Assembly (NCBI GenBank): GCA_025362495.1
Contig: JANYGI010000061.1
Span: 1-64,000 of the forward strand
DNA: 64,000 nucleotides
Direction: 5' to 3'
DNA from: Byssovorax sp.
GTDB taxonomy: Bacteria > Myxococcota_A > Polyangia > Polyangiales > Polyangiaceae
Shown here piece by piece: positions 17,282-26,485 of this stretch. Under the pieces are notes generated by a model. That model saw nothing but the letters and a program-made list of their open reading frames with translations. It had not been told where the DNA came from and made no database searches. The position numbers and the translations under genes are program-made. Position 1 is the stretch's first letter, and each line of letters starts with the position of its first letter.

Positions 17282-19051
17282 TCAGGGGTTCGTGGCGGTG
17301 ATGGTGTAGGGCGTGCAGGTCGGCGCGTCGCCGTTCTTGCGGAACACGCGGACGATCAGGTTGATCTGGTGCGCGTCGTTGTCGCTGCAGCAGCCCGGGC
17401 CGGGCTGGTAGGTCCCCGGAGCGACGGAGTCGTACGTCATCTCCCAGACGTCGGAGCTCGCGCCGTTCCCGCCGTCGTTGCACGTCGCCGGCGCGGCGCA
17501 GGTGGTGAGCACGCTCATCGCGTACTGGCCACCTGCCGAGTTGGTGATCTGGATCTTCGGGTGGAAGGTGCTGCCAGCGGGCTTGTCGCTGAAGGCGAAG
17601 ATCGCGAAGTCGCTGCCCGCGGCGCTCTCGACGACGCCGTTCATCGTCGCCGTGCCGCCGACAGGCACGGTGATTGACGAGGCGTTGCTGCAGGTCGTGG
17701 CGTAGGAGTCGGCGGCGCACTCGCAGCCGTTCCCGGGCGCGCCGTCGATGTTGGCGTAGCCGCTGCCGCAGGTGGAGATCTGGCAGGTGGCCATGCCGCA
17801 GGCCCAGGTCTGCACGTGGCCGGCGCCGGGGAGCTGCGACTGGCACGCAGCGTTGACGTTGGGGATGTCGTCGACGACGCCGTTGCAGTCGTCGTCCTTG
17901 TTGTTGCAGAGCTCGGTCTGCGGGGCCTGGAGCGGGTTGCAGCTCTGGCTGCCGTTCGCGCACTGGGTGATGCCGCCGGCGCAGACGCCGAGCAGGCCGG
18001 TGTTGCACGGCTGGCCGTTCACCAGCATCGGATCGTCGATCGTGCCGTTGCAGTCGTCGTCCTTGCCGTTGCAGGTCTCCTGCGTGGTGCCCGGGAGCGG
18101 GTGCTGGCAGGTGAGCTGGAACGGCGCCTGGGTCGGGCAAGTGTAGGTGCCGAACTGGCAGATACCGACGTTGCCGGGCGCGGTGCAGGGCTGGCCGACC
18201 TGAGCGATGCCCTCGTCGATGTTGCCGTCGCAGTTGTCGTCCTGCCCGTTGCAGGACTCGGGGAGCTGCCCGGGGACGACGCTCGCCGTGCAGGTGACGC
18301 CGGCCATGCCCTTGCAGGTCGTGAGGCCGATCGAGCAGAGGCCCATCAGGCCCGTGTCGCACTGCATGCCGACGCCCGGGAGGATCCCCTCGTCGACGAA
18401 GCTGTCGCAGTTGTCGTCGAGGCCGTTGCAGGTCTCGGGCTGGGGGGTGCCGGGCGCGCACTTCAGCGCGCCGTTCTTGCAGTGCATCGTGCCGAGCTGG
18501 CAGATGCCGAAGACGCCCGTCGCCATGCACGGGGCGCCGCCGCCGGGATCGCCGTCGTCGACGGTGCCGTTGCAGTCGTCGTCGAAGCCGTTGCACTCCT
18601 CGGGCTTGGGAACGCAGCCGCCGCTGCTCGACGAGGCCGCGGCCGTGGTCGAGCCCGCGCTCGCGCTGGAGCTGCCGCTCGCCGTCGTCGACGCGCCGCC
18701 GCTGCCGCCGTTGCCGCCCGCGCCGCTGCTGCCGCTGCTCGCGCTGGAGCTGCTCTTGCCGCCGCCCGCGCCCGTCACGGTCGTGAAGGTGTCGCCGCCG
18801 GTGCCCATCATCGCCGCGGTCGACGAGGCCCTGCCGCCGGCGCCGCCCGCGCCCGTCGCGGCGGACGTGTCCACCGTCCCGCCGCCGGCGCACGCGGAGA
18901 CCAGCCCCGACGCGAGTGAAACGAGGAGACCGACCGCGCCGAGCCTTCGCCCCGCGAGCGCGACGCGGCCTCCGGGCCTCGCCGCTGTTTCCCCGGTGGG
19001 CCCGTCGTGGAGCGCGTCCTGACCGCTGGATCGCGAGCGTGATTGGCTCAT
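17282..19051 (-). CDS. Lipoprotein with MopE-like Cys-rich metal-binding repeats
   Basis: The protein has 589 residues from the ATG at 19051, chosen because it gives a compact signal peptide with a lipobox (GLVSAC). A long Ala/Ser/Gly linker follows. Five copies of a CNG-x-DD-x-C-x5-DE/DD motif come next (for example CNGFDDDCNGTVDD and CNGQDDNCDGNIDE), each followed by a Cys-rich spacer, as in MopE-type putative metal-binding repeats. The last third is a separate beta-rich domain. Calcium or copper binding on the cell surface is the family expectation. It is flanked by two TSP3/VWA lipoproteins. Confidence 0.87.
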   Translation of the reverse strand: MSQSRSRSSGQDALHDGPTGETAARPGGRVALAGRRLGAVGLLVSLASGLVSACAGGGTVDTSAATGAGGAGGRASSTAAMMGTGGDTFTTVTGAGGGKSSSSASSGSSGAGGNGGSGGASTTASGSSSASAGSTTAAASSSSGGCVPKPEECNGFDDDCNGTVDDGDPGGGAPCMATGVFGICQLGTMHCKNGALKCAPGTPQPETCNGLDDNCDSFVDEGILPGVGMQCDTGLMGLCSIGLTTCKGMAGVTCTASVVPGQLPESCNGQDDNCDGNIDEGIAQVGQPCTAPGNVGICQFGTYTCPTQAPFQLTCQHPLPGTTQETCNGKDDDCNGTIDDPMLVNGQPCNTGLLGVCAGGITQCANGSQSCNPLQAPQTELCNNKDDDCNGVVDDIPNVNAACQSQLPGAGHVQTWACGMATCQISTCGSGYANIDGAPGNGCECAADSYATTCSNASSITVPVGGTATMNGVVESAAGSDFAIFAFSDKPAGSTFHPKIQITNSAGGQYAMSVLTTCAAPATCNDGGNGASSDVWEMTYDSVAPGTYQPGPGCCSDNDAHQINLIVRVFRKNGDAPTCTPYTITATNP

Positions 19052-19140
19052 GTTTCTCTCGCTTCCGACCGTTTTTGCTGCCTGATTCGCCATCGTCGAG
19101 ACCATCCGTTCAAGGGTTCTTCAGGAGCGCCACGGGCTCG

Positions 19141-21042
19141 TCATTTCGCGTTGTCGATGTACGGGGGAATGACGAAATACACCAGTTTGAAGCCGCTTTT
19201 GCCGCCGAGGATCTGGCCCTTGGGCGTCTCGACGCGGATGAGCGCGCGGAGCACCAGCAGCGACGTGGGCGCGAGCGTGTCGTTGCGCGCGTGCACCCGG
19301 AAGGTGAGCTCGGAGTCGCCGCGCACGCCGTGGAACGTGCTCGCATCGAGGCTCGCGTACGGCAGCGGGACAGCCGTGCTCGCCACGGTCGAGACGTCGA
19401 CGATGAGGCCCGAGGCGTCGTACGGGGGGCCGCCGGGCATGCCCGGTGGGTTGTGGTACGCGGGATCGGGCGCGCCGTCGCCGTCGCAGTCGACGCCGCC
19501 CGCGCAGTCGTAGTTCGCGCGCGCGGTGGTCACGTCGTGGAGCCCAGCGCCCGCGAGCAAGCCGAGCATGCGCACCACCTGATCCGAGATCGCGCCGGTG
19601 CTCACGTCGACCGTCGGCACGAGCGGCGAGTCGGTGCCGCCGAACGCGAGGTCGTGATAGAGGCTGCCCGTCTTCTTGGCGAGATCGGTGAGGTCTGCGC
19701 GCGCGGCGCCGGGGTTCCCGCCGGCCACCGGGACGCCGATGATCTTCGCGTCGATGGCGTTGAGCGCGTCGGCCGCCTCGGCGTACGAGCGCGTCTGGCC
19801 GACCTTGGTCGAATCGTAGCTGTTCGCGGCGACCGGGCCGTTGTGCATCGCCGCGTCGGTCACGATCACGAAGACGGGCACCGACTTCGGCCGGAAGCAC
19901 GGCACGCCGGTGATCCCGGGGCCACCGCACGACGACGGGTAGGGGGCCGCGGGGCTCCAGATCCCGCCGATCGTCGCCGCGTACGGCTGGTTGGTCGCGG
20001 CGATCCACAGGGCCTGCGTCGTCCCCTCGGGGCCGTCGCCGCCGCCGGCCGCCGTGAGCGAGCCGAGGATCGTCTTCACGCTGGCGGGCGCCGTGTCGAC
20101 GCCGCCGATGACGACCGGCGGCGCCACGTTGCCGAGCACCGCCTGGTTGGCGATGGTGAAGTGGTTCGTGTACAGATCGTCGCCGGGCTGGCCGTAGCCG
20201 CTCCAGGGCACGTCGCGCACGCTGCCGATGCCGATCCAGGCGTCGCTGATCGGCGGGATCGGCGGCATCGCGGCCGGATCGCCGTTGAGGATCGTGGGGA
20301 TGATCTTGGCGTCGATCGACGACTTCAGCGCGTCGATCGCGGGCTGCATCGAGGCCGTGGTGTCGACGAGGAAATAGATGTCGGCCTTCGATACGCCGGT
20401 CGCGAAGGTGAAGTCTTTCGTCTGCTCGCCGGCCTTGTACGGGAGCACGAAGTAGAGCGCGGGATCGGCGGGGACCGAGGTCGCGTCGGTCGGATCGGTG
20501 CCGGCCGCGAGCTCGATCAGATCGATCACGCCGTCGCCGTCGCAGTCGAGCTTGCGCCAGCAGCCCTTCGAGCCGTCGGGATCGAAGGCCCTCTCGAACG
20601 AGTCGCCGAGTCCGTCGTTGTCGGTGTCGAGATCAACGATGTCCGGGATGCCATCCTGATCGGTGTCGGCCAGCGGATCGCACGTCGCAGCGCGCGTCTT
20701 CCCGGCGCCGAAGAGCGCGGCGTTCGCGGCCTCGAGCGTGTCGGGGTAGCCGTCGCCGTCGTCGTCGGCGCTCATCGCGTCGGGCTTGCCGTCCTTGTCG
20801 GTGTCGCCCGGCTCGAGCGCGTCGGCGATGCCGTCGCCGTCGCTGTCCTTCGGATCGCACGTCGCCATGCCGGACGCCGCGGTGCTGAACAGATCGCCGC
20901 CGCTGCCGCCCGCGCCGCTCGACGTGGACGCGCCGCCCGCGCCCGTCCCTGTGGGGCTGGGGACCGCCGACGCAGAGCAGGCGGCCACAGCGAAGAGCGC
21001 GACCGCGATCGACGGAAAGAGAAGGCGAGGGTGGTTGCGCAT
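19141..21042 (-). CDS. Lipoprotein with TSP3 repeats and VWA domain (second copy)
   Basis: The protein has 633 residues from the ATG at 21042 (an earlier in-frame start adds 27 basic residues with no signal character). The lipobox is FAVAAC. Four or five TSP3 repeats follow (DTDKDGKPDAMSADDDGDG), then a VWA-like domain beginning YFLVDTTASMQPAIDALK, again a DxTxS/T MIDAS. Architecture and linker style match the 14691-17123 protein, with fewer repeats. Probably exported to the outer membrane or surface. It lies upstream of the MopE-like gene on the same strand, with an 89-base gap, so the two may be co-transcribed. Confidence 0.85.
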   Translation of the reverse strand: MRNHPRLLFPSIAVALFAVAACSASAVPSPTGTGAGGASTSSGAGGSGGDLFSTAASGMATCDPKDSDGDGIADALEPGDTDKDGKPDAMSADDDGDGYPDTLEAANAALFGAGKTRAATCDPLADTDQDGIPDIVDLDTDNDGLGDSFERAFDPDGSKGCWRKLDCDGDGVIDLIELAAGTDPTDATSVPADPALYFVLPYKAGEQTKDFTFATGVSKADIYFLVDTTASMQPAIDALKSSIDAKIIPTILNGDPAAMPPIPPISDAWIGIGSVRDVPWSGYGQPGDDLYTNHFTIANQAVLGNVAPPVVIGGVDTAPASVKTILGSLTAAGGGDGPEGTTQALWIAATNQPYAATIGGIWSPAAPYPSSCGGPGITGVPCFRPKSVPVFVIVTDAAMHNGPVAANSYDSTKVGQTRSYAEAADALNAIDAKIIGVPVAGGNPGAARADLTDLAKKTGSLYHDLAFGGTDSPLVPTVDVSTGAISDQVVRMLGLLAGAGLHDVTTARANYDCAGGVDCDGDGAPDPAYHNPPGMPGGPPYDASGLIVDVSTVASTAVPLPYASLDASTFHGVRGDSELTFRVHARNDTLAPTSLLVLRALIRVETPKGQILGGKSGFKLVYFVIPPYIDNAK

Positions 21043-21168
21043 GAGGTGGCGAAGAACGGGAGAGCGTGGCCCGCGTGCGAGCGGGGACACGGCATCGTAC
21101 GAGCCGCGAGACAAGCCCGTCAATGGGGGTGAGGGCGCGCGCTCCCGGGAGCCCGGGCCGCCTCGTCG

Positions 21169-22134
21169 TCAGCTCACCGGCGCGGCTTCCACCATTCGCT
21201 CGATCAAGGCGCGAATCGTCAGCGGACTCGACCCCTCTACCTTGTTGTTCACGGTGATGAACAGGGTGCGTTGCGCGCTCGCGCAGAGCCGCGCGAGCGC
21301 GACGATCCCGGCGCGCGCGGCCTCGTTGGGCGCCACGATCCGATCGAACGGGGCGAACTTGCGCTTCTGATCCTCGTAGCGATTGCCGGGAGGCAGCGAG
21401 AGGCGACAGACCACGTGTGGCGCCGTGAGGATGCCGGGAATGGCCAGCTGCCGGCTCACGTCGGGCATCCGCTCCCAGAGATTGAGCACGTGGGCCACGC
21501 GGTGACGGGCCAGCACCTCGAGATACCCTGGCCGGAGCAGCTCTCGATTCCTGATCTCCACGGCGTACGGAAACGCGGTCGGGAGCGCGCCGAGGAAGGC
21601 GTCGAGTCGCTCCGCGAAGGCGTCCGGGTGCGGCAGATCGCGGGGCGAGAGCGGGGGAAACTGGAACACCAGCGCGCCCACGTGATCGGGGAACGAGCGC
21701 GCCAGCGGGAGGAGGACGCGCTCCTCGCACACCCGCGAATCGAGGAACGCGGGGCTGGGCGCGCCGCCCTCGAGCGTCGGTGTCGTCAGCGCGTTCCAGG
21801 CCTTGATCACGCAGGGAAACCCCGGCGGGAGCTGCTCGGCGTAGCGGCGGAGATCGTCGTCCGTCAGCGGCGCATAGTGCGAGCGATCGATCCCGACGGT
21901 GCGGAAGAGCGGATAGCGCGACGCGCGCTCCAGCCCGCGATCGACCAGCTCTTCGCGCCCCGTCCCCGGCGGGTACACGAGGCCAGCCCAGCCCGGGAAG
22001 GTCCAGGTCGACGGCCCGACGAGGACGCGTGGACGGAGGCGCGCAGCGAGCCGGCGATCGTCGTCGAGGTGCGGCAGCGGCAGCGCCGCCGGCGCGTCGA
22101 GGAAGAGGCCAATCTGCTTCATCACCGGTTTCAT
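21169..22134 (-). CDS. DUF72 (YecE-like) TIM-barrel protein
   Basis: The protein has 321 residues from the ATG at 22134. DUF72 hallmarks are visible: VGPSTWTFPGWAGLVYPPG near the start, FRTVGIDRSHYAPLTDDDLRRYA, LVFQFPP, and YAVEIRNRELLRPGYLEVL, ending with TVNNKVEGSSPLTIRAL. The family has a TIM-barrel fold and no firmly established activity. Cytoplasmic. It is divergent from the cytochrome gene and shares a 113-base promoter region with it. Confidence 0.9.
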   Translation of the reverse strand: MKPVMKQIGLFLDAPAALPLPHLDDDRRLAARLRPRVLVGPSTWTFPGWAGLVYPPGTGREELVDRGLERASRYPLFRTVGIDRSHYAPLTDDDLRRYAEQLPPGFPCVIKAWNALTTPTLEGGAPSPAFLDSRVCEERVLLPLARSFPDHVGALVFQFPPLSPRDLPHPDAFAERLDAFLGALPTAFPYAVEIRNRELLRPGYLEVLARHRVAHVLNLWERMPDVSRQLAIPGILTAPHVVCRLSLPPGNRYEDQKRKFAPFDRIVAPNEAARAGIVALARLCASAQRTLFITVNNKVEGSSPLTIRALIERMVEAAPVS

Positions 22135-22247
22135 GGCGCGGCGGGCATTGTGGCCGATTCGACGGAATCTTTCACCAGCGCGCGATCTCACGGGCGCGCG
22201 CGCGGCGCGGAAACTTTGCGTCGAGCCGGGTTGTCGGGTTCTGGCCG

Positions 22248-24164
22248 ATGAGAAAGCCCGCCGCTGCGCTGCTCGCCTTGCTCCTCGCCCTCCCGCTCGG
22301 CTGTGGCGGCGGCGCCGCGGAAGGCGAGGCCGCCGCGCCGCGCCCACCGGGCCACGCTGCGCACGGGGGCAGCCTCGTCATCGATCGTGCGCGCCTCGTC
22401 GCCTGGGCCGCGGACGCCGACAACCACGCGATTCACCGGCTCGACCTCCTCACGGCCGAGATCACCACCACGGCGATTGACGGCGCCCCCGAGCAGATCG
22501 CGCTGCTCGACGGTGACCGGCTCGCGGTCACGGTGCGCGACCGCAGCCGCGTCGAGGTCTTCGCGAGCGACGCGGCCGGCGCGCTCGAAGAGATCGGATC
22601 GGCTTCAGTTCCCGCCGATCCGTTCGGGATCGCCGTCACCGCGGCGCACCGGATCCTCGTCACGTCGGGCTTCGGCCACGCGGTCACGGCGATCGACGAC
22701 GAGTCGCTCGCGGTGCAGTGGTCGGTCGACGTCGGCCGCGAGCCTCGCGGCGTCGTCGTCGCCGCGGACGGGGCCCGCGCCTTCGTCACGCACGTCGTCG
22801 GCGACTCGATCACCGTGCTGGATCTCGGTCTCGGTCTCGATCTCGATCTCGACGGCGCCGCGCCCACGCCGCGGCGATCGCGCGTCCTCGGTGGGCTCTA
22901 CCGCAACCGCGTCGACACCGCGCTCGGCGCAGGCACGATCCATCCGCAGGCTGCGCTGGCCTACGCCGCCGTGATCTCCGACTCGGGCGCGCGCCTCTTC
23001 GTGCCCCACGTGATCGAGCAGAACGGCTCCTCGACGACGCGATCGATCCCCGGCGCGTACGGCGGCGTGCCCGTCGACGAGGAGACCTCGTTCGCCTCGG
23101 TGGCCGTCGTGAAGACGAAGGACGAGCGCGCCCTCGGCGACGTGAGCGGAGCGGGCGCGGCGACGGGTGTGCTCGACAAGGCCGCGTTCATCGCCACGGA
23201 TCCGCAGGTCGATTTCGCGGTCGCCCCTGCGGCCGCGCCCTCCCGGCAGGCGCGGGCGGCGGCGATCCTCGGCGATCGGCTGCTCGTCGCGTCGCAGGGC
23301 ACGAACGAGCTCTACGCGCTCGACGCGCGCGCGCTCGATCCGGCCATGCACGTCGAGCGCGCCTACGCCGTGGGCGAGGGCCCGAAGGGCGTCGACGTCG
23401 AGCCCGCGTCGCGGATCGCCGTGGTGTGGAATCAGCTCTCGCACGACTTCGCGATCGTCGCGCTCGACTCGGGCGCGGTCGAGCGCGTCGCCGCCGCGGG
23501 CGATCCGCTCCCGCCCGAGATCGCCGCGGGGCGCCGCCTCTTCCTGTCGGAGCTCGATCGCCGCATCTCGCGCGACGGCCGCTCGTGCAGCGGCTGCCAC
23601 CCCGACGGCCGCGACGACGGCGTCGTCTGGAAGCTCGGCGCCGGGCCGCGCCAGACGCCGACGCTGGTGGGGCGCCTCGAGCGCGGCCCGTACGGCTGGC
23701 TCGGCAAGCACCCGCAGCTCGAAGGCAACATGGCCGAGACCATCGGCCGCCTCGGCGGGACCGGCCTCCCCGACGCCGATCTCCGGCGCCTCGCCGCGTT
23801 CCTCCGCAAGGGTCTGGTCCGTCCAGATCGCCGTGAAAGCCTCGATCCGGAGGATCCAGTCGCGACGCGTGGCCGGGCCCTGTTCACGTCGGAGAGCGTC
23901 GGCTGCTCGGGCTGCCATCACCTCGACACCGAGGCCAGCGATCGGAGCCTGCACGCCGTAGGATCGCGCGGCGTCAACGACACGACCGACGGCTTTCGCA
24001 CCCCGCCGCTGCTCTTCGTCGGATCGACGGCGCCTTATTTTCACGACGGCCGCTACGCCACGCTGGAGCAGCTCCTCACCGACAACCTCGATCGCATGGG
24101 CCAGACGACGCAGCTCGCGCCCGACGATCTGAAGGCGCTCGCCGCCTTCCTGAGGACGCTGTGA
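22248..24164 (+). CDS. Beta-propeller, di-haem cytochrome c peroxidase-like lipoprotein
   Basis: The protein has 638 residues with a lipobox (LALPLGC). The N-terminal 400 residues look like a YVTN-type beta-propeller (repeated D-x-D-N-HAI, AVTVRDRSRVEVF strands). The C-terminal third has two CSGCH haem-binding motifs (Cys447 and Cys553) arranged as in MauG/CcpA-type di-haem proteins, plus PPLLFVGSTAPYFHDGRYATLEQL, typical of that family. It is likely a periplasmic or outer-membrane redox enzyme. The stop overlaps the GTG of the next gene, so the two are coupled. Confidence 0.85.
   Translation: MRKPAAALLALLLALPLGCGGGAAEGEAAAPRPPGHAAHGGSLVIDRARLVAWAADADNHAIHRLDLLTAEITTTAIDGAPEQIALLDGDRLAVTVRDRSRVEVFASDAAGALEEIGSASVPADPFGIAVTAAHRILVTSGFGHAVTAIDDESLAVQWSVDVGREPRGVVVAADGARAFVTHVVGDSITVLDLGLGLDLDLDGAAPTPRRSRVLGGLYRNRVDTALGAGTIHPQAALAYAAVISDSGARLFVPHVIEQNGSSTTRSIPGAYGGVPVDEETSFASVAVVKTKDERALGDVSGAGAATGVLDKAAFIATDPQVDFAVAPAAAPSRQARAAAILGDRLLVASQGTNELYALDARALDPAMHVERAYAVGEGPKGVDVEPASRIAVVWNQLSHDFAIVALDSGAVERVAAAGDPLPPEIAAGRRLFLSELDRRISRDGRSCSGCHPDGRDDGVVWKLGAGPRQTPTLVGRLERGPYGWLGKHPQLEGNMAETIGRLGGTGLPDADLRRLAAFLRKGLVRPDRRESLDPEDPVATRGRALFTSESVGCSGCHHLDTEASDRSLHAVGSRGVNDTTDGFRTPPLLFVGSTAPYFHDGRYATLEQLLTDNLDRMGQTTQLAPDDLKALAAFLRTL
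22819..22854 (+). repeat. CTCGGT/CTCGAT hexanucleotide run within the propeller
   Basis: Two CTCGGT and three CTCGAT units in tandem encode an alternating Leu-Gly/Leu-Asp run (DLGLGLDLDLDG). Such in-frame hexamers can lengthen or shorten by slippage without breaking the gene. Confidence 0.6.
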
Positions 24165-24994
24165 CCACGTCGCGCCTCACCCTCGGCGTCTCGGCCGCGC
24201 TCTTCTCGGCGCTGCTCTCGATCGATCCCTCGGTGCGCGCGGGCGACGCCGGAGCGTCAGCGATCGCGGCCGCTCCCGCTCCCGCGGAGCCAGCCGCTGC
24301 CGAGGCCGCGATCACGCCCGTTGAAGGTGCCGTGCCGGCCGACGTCACCCTCGAGATCACGGCGGAGGGCGGCCGATCGCAGCGCGTCGTCGTGCATCGC
24401 CCTGGCTACCTCGTCGCGCTCCTCCATGGCTCGGCGCGGAGCGCCGGGAAAGACTGGGCGGCGCTGCGCGTGCAAGTCGCCGAGCCCTCGACGAAGCACC
24501 ACGCCGCAAAGGTCGGCGTCGCGATCGATCGCCTCGTGTGGGAGTCGACGCGCCTCGGCACGTTCGTCACCGAGCGCGGCCTGGTCTCGCTCACGCACGA
24601 CGGCGCCGAGCTCACCGGGACGCTCGCGCTCGCCGCGCCGCCCGAGCCTGCCGGCACGACGACGACGGCGCACTCCACCTGCGTCGCGCATCACGACGGC
24701 GCGGGCGGCTTCACCGCGCTCTGCCGCCTCGATCACGCCGCGCGTCGCGTCGCTGCGGCCAACGTCACCGGCCTGCGCGTGATCGAGGGCGCCGTCGTCG
24801 CTGCCGACAAGCGCCTCGATCCGCTGGTGCGCCTCGATCTCCCGCTCGCGCCGGGCTCGGGCGAAGCGCGCGTCGTCGGCTTCACCGTCGGGCGCGTCGG
24901 CCACGCGCTCCGCGTCGAGGCGAGCTGGGCCCCGGGCGAGGCGCCGGCGCTCTTCTTTGCCGAGACCGAGCGCGTCCAGCCCCAAGCCCCCTGA
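24161..24994 (+). CDS. Secreted protein of unknown function
   Basis: The protein has 277 residues. It starts at GTG 24161, overlapping the TGA of the cytochrome gene. A Sec signal peptide is visible with likely cleavage after SVRA near residue 27, then an Ala/Pro-rich linker and a beta-rich domain with two Cys (STCVAHH and ALCRL) that could form a disulphide. No family recognised. Coupling to the di-haem lipoprotein and the AgmX-like gene just downstream suggests a periplasmic accessory role for that redox protein. Confidence 0.75.
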   Translation: MTTSRLTLGVSAALFSALLSIDPSVRAGDAGASAIAAAPAPAEPAAAEAAITPVEGAVPADVTLEITAEGGRSQRVVVHRPGYLVALLHGSARSAGKDWAALRVQVAEPSTKHHAAKVGVAIDRLVWESTRLGTFVTERGLVSLTHDGAELTGTLALAAPPEPAGTTTTAHSTCVAHHDGAGGFTALCRLDHAARRVAAANVTGLRVIEGAVVAADKRLDPLVRLDLPLAPGSGEARVVGFTVGRVGHALRVEASWAPGEAPALFFAETERVQPQAP

Positions 24995-25014
24995 TCGTTT
25001 GACCTCCAACGAAT
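24993..25014. repeat. Palindromic element after a stop codon
   Basis: GATCGTTTGACCTCCAACGA overlaps the TGA at 24992-24994. It is nearly identical to the reverse complement of the palindrome at 6329-6350, which also follows a stop codon directly. It may be a REP-like element or weak terminator; the second gene of a likely operon continues 20 bases later. Confidence 0.5.
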
Positions 25015-25033
25015 TTCGCCCGCCTCGAACACC

Positions 25034-26482
25034 ATGAAGAAGCCGCCCGCCTCGACCGATCTCGTCGCCCTCGACGCCTCGCTGCTCTGGCGTGACGACG
25101 TGCTCGCCTTCCGTCACGTCGCCTCGCGCGGCGCGGTCTCCGCCGGCGAGGGACCGAACGCGCTCGGGCCGATCCCGGGCCCGGCCTTCGCGTTCGCGCG
25201 CCTCGACGCCGGCGTGCTCACGGTCGCGATCGCCGCGGGCGCGATCGCCGTCGTGCGCCGCGGCGAGTCCGCTCACGAGATCGTCCACGGGCCGGCCGAG
25301 GCGCGGCTCTTTCGCGGCGATACGCTCGATTTGCCGGTCGGCGCGCTCACCCTGCGCGCCGCGGCCGTCGCTCCGATCCCGCTCGCCCTCGACGCGCTCG
25401 ACGCACCGAAGGGCCCGCGCGCGCGCGGCGGGCTCTTCCACGTGGCACTCGCGGCGGCGGCGCACGTCGCGGTGCTCGGGCTCTCTCTCCAGGCCGCGCT
25501 CGCGTCCAACCCCGATCGCGACGACGAGGACCGCGTCGCCGAGCTGCGCACGATGATCATCCACAGCGAGGCGGCCGACACGGCGCGCGAGCCGGTCATC
25601 GCGACGAGCGCCGCCGACGGCCTCGCGCAGGGGAACGCGAAGAGCCCGCGCGTCGGCGACGGCCGCGCGGGAGGCGGCGCCCGGGCCGCCGGCGCCGAGG
25701 GCACGCTCGGCGATCGCGAGGCCGCCGCGACGAGCCGGGGCCGCTACGCCGTGCCCGAGCGCGTGAAGCGCGATCAGAGCCCGTCGCTCGCGCGCGAAGA
25801 GGCCATGAGCGACGCCGCGACGTTCGGGATGATTGGCCTGCTCGGCCAGGGCCCCTCCGTGCCTGTCGCCGCCACGTGGACGGCCTTTCTCGAAGCCCAC
25901 GGCGAGGACACCTTCGCGGCGCGCGGCGCGATGTGGGCCCAGGATATGGGCGAATCGCGCGGCCTCGGCGGCCTCGGGCTGAGCGGCATCGGCGAGGGTG
26001 GCGGCGGGGTCGGGCAGGGGATTGGCCTCGGCGCGATTGGCACGCTCGGTCACCTCGCCGGGCCCGCGGGCTCCGGCACCGGCGGCAGCGGCAACCGCGC
26101 CTCCGGCGGAGGGCGCGGCTGGCTGACTGGCACGCATCACAGCGTCGGGCCGACGGTGTGTCGCTGCGGCGTCACGACGCTGGTGTCGGGGCGCCTCCCG
26201 CCCGAGATCGTTCAGCGGGTCGTCCGCCAGAATTTCGGGCGCTTCCGCCTCTGCTACGAGAATGGCCTCCGCGCGAACCCCACGCTGGAGGGACGCATCA
26301 CGGTGCGCTTCGTGATCGGGCGCGACGGCGCGGTCGCTTCGGTCGAGAACGCCGGGTCCGACCTCCCGGATCCGACCATCGCCAGCTGCGTGATCCGCGC
26401 GTTCTACGGGATCTCGTTCCCGCAGCCGGACGGCGGCGTGGTGATGGTCACGTACCCGATCGTGTTCTCGCCCGCGGCCTGA
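25034..26482 (+). CDS. AgmX/PglI C-terminal domain protein
   Basis: The protein has 482 residues. The C-terminal 90 residues match the TonB-like AgmX/PglI domain: IVQRVVRQNFGRFRLCYENG, ITVRFVIGRDGAVASVE and a final ASCVIRAFYGISFPQPDGG. Residues 1-120 resemble a small beta domain, a TM segment lies near 140-160 (FHVALAAAAHVAVLGLSL), and a Gly-rich region follows. The C-terminal domain should be periplasmic. Myxobacterial members have been tied to gliding motility and envelope machinery. It follows the cytochrome and the secreted protein and may energise or anchor them, but this is inferred. Confidence 0.85.
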   Translation: MKKPPASTDLVALDASLLWRDDVLAFRHVASRGAVSAGEGPNALGPIPGPAFAFARLDAGVLTVAIAAGAIAVVRRGESAHEIVHGPAEARLFRGDTLDLPVGALTLRAAAVAPIPLALDALDAPKGPRARGGLFHVALAAAAHVAVLGLSLQAALASNPDRDDEDRVAELRTMIIHSEAADTAREPVIATSAADGLAQGNAKSPRVGDGRAGGGARAAGAEGTLGDREAAATSRGRYAVPERVKRDQSPSLAREEAMSDAATFGMIGLLGQGPSVPVAATWTAFLEAHGEDTFAARGAMWAQDMGESRGLGGLGLSGIGEGGGGVGQGIGLGAIGTLGHLAGPAGSGTGGSGNRASGGGRGWLTGTHHSVGPTVCRCGVTTLVSGRLPPEIVQRVVRQNFGRFRLCYENGLRANPTLEGRITVRFVIGRDGAVASVENAGSDLPDPTIASCVIRAFYGISFPQPDGGVVMVTYPIVFSPAA

Positions 26483-26485
26483 GCG

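Noticed and set aside
14694-18893. A 1399-codon open frame on the minus strand across the TSP3 and MopE genes
   Set aside because: It is the antisense or alternate frame of two well-supported lipoproteins with repeat motifs and signal peptides. Its composition is Arg/Val-rich, as expected of a shadow frame in G+C-rich DNA.
19446-19691. Short Arg-rich plus-strand frames in the lipoprotein region
   Set aside because: They have the Arg/Ser composition of shadow frames and lie antisense to the VWA lipoprotein.
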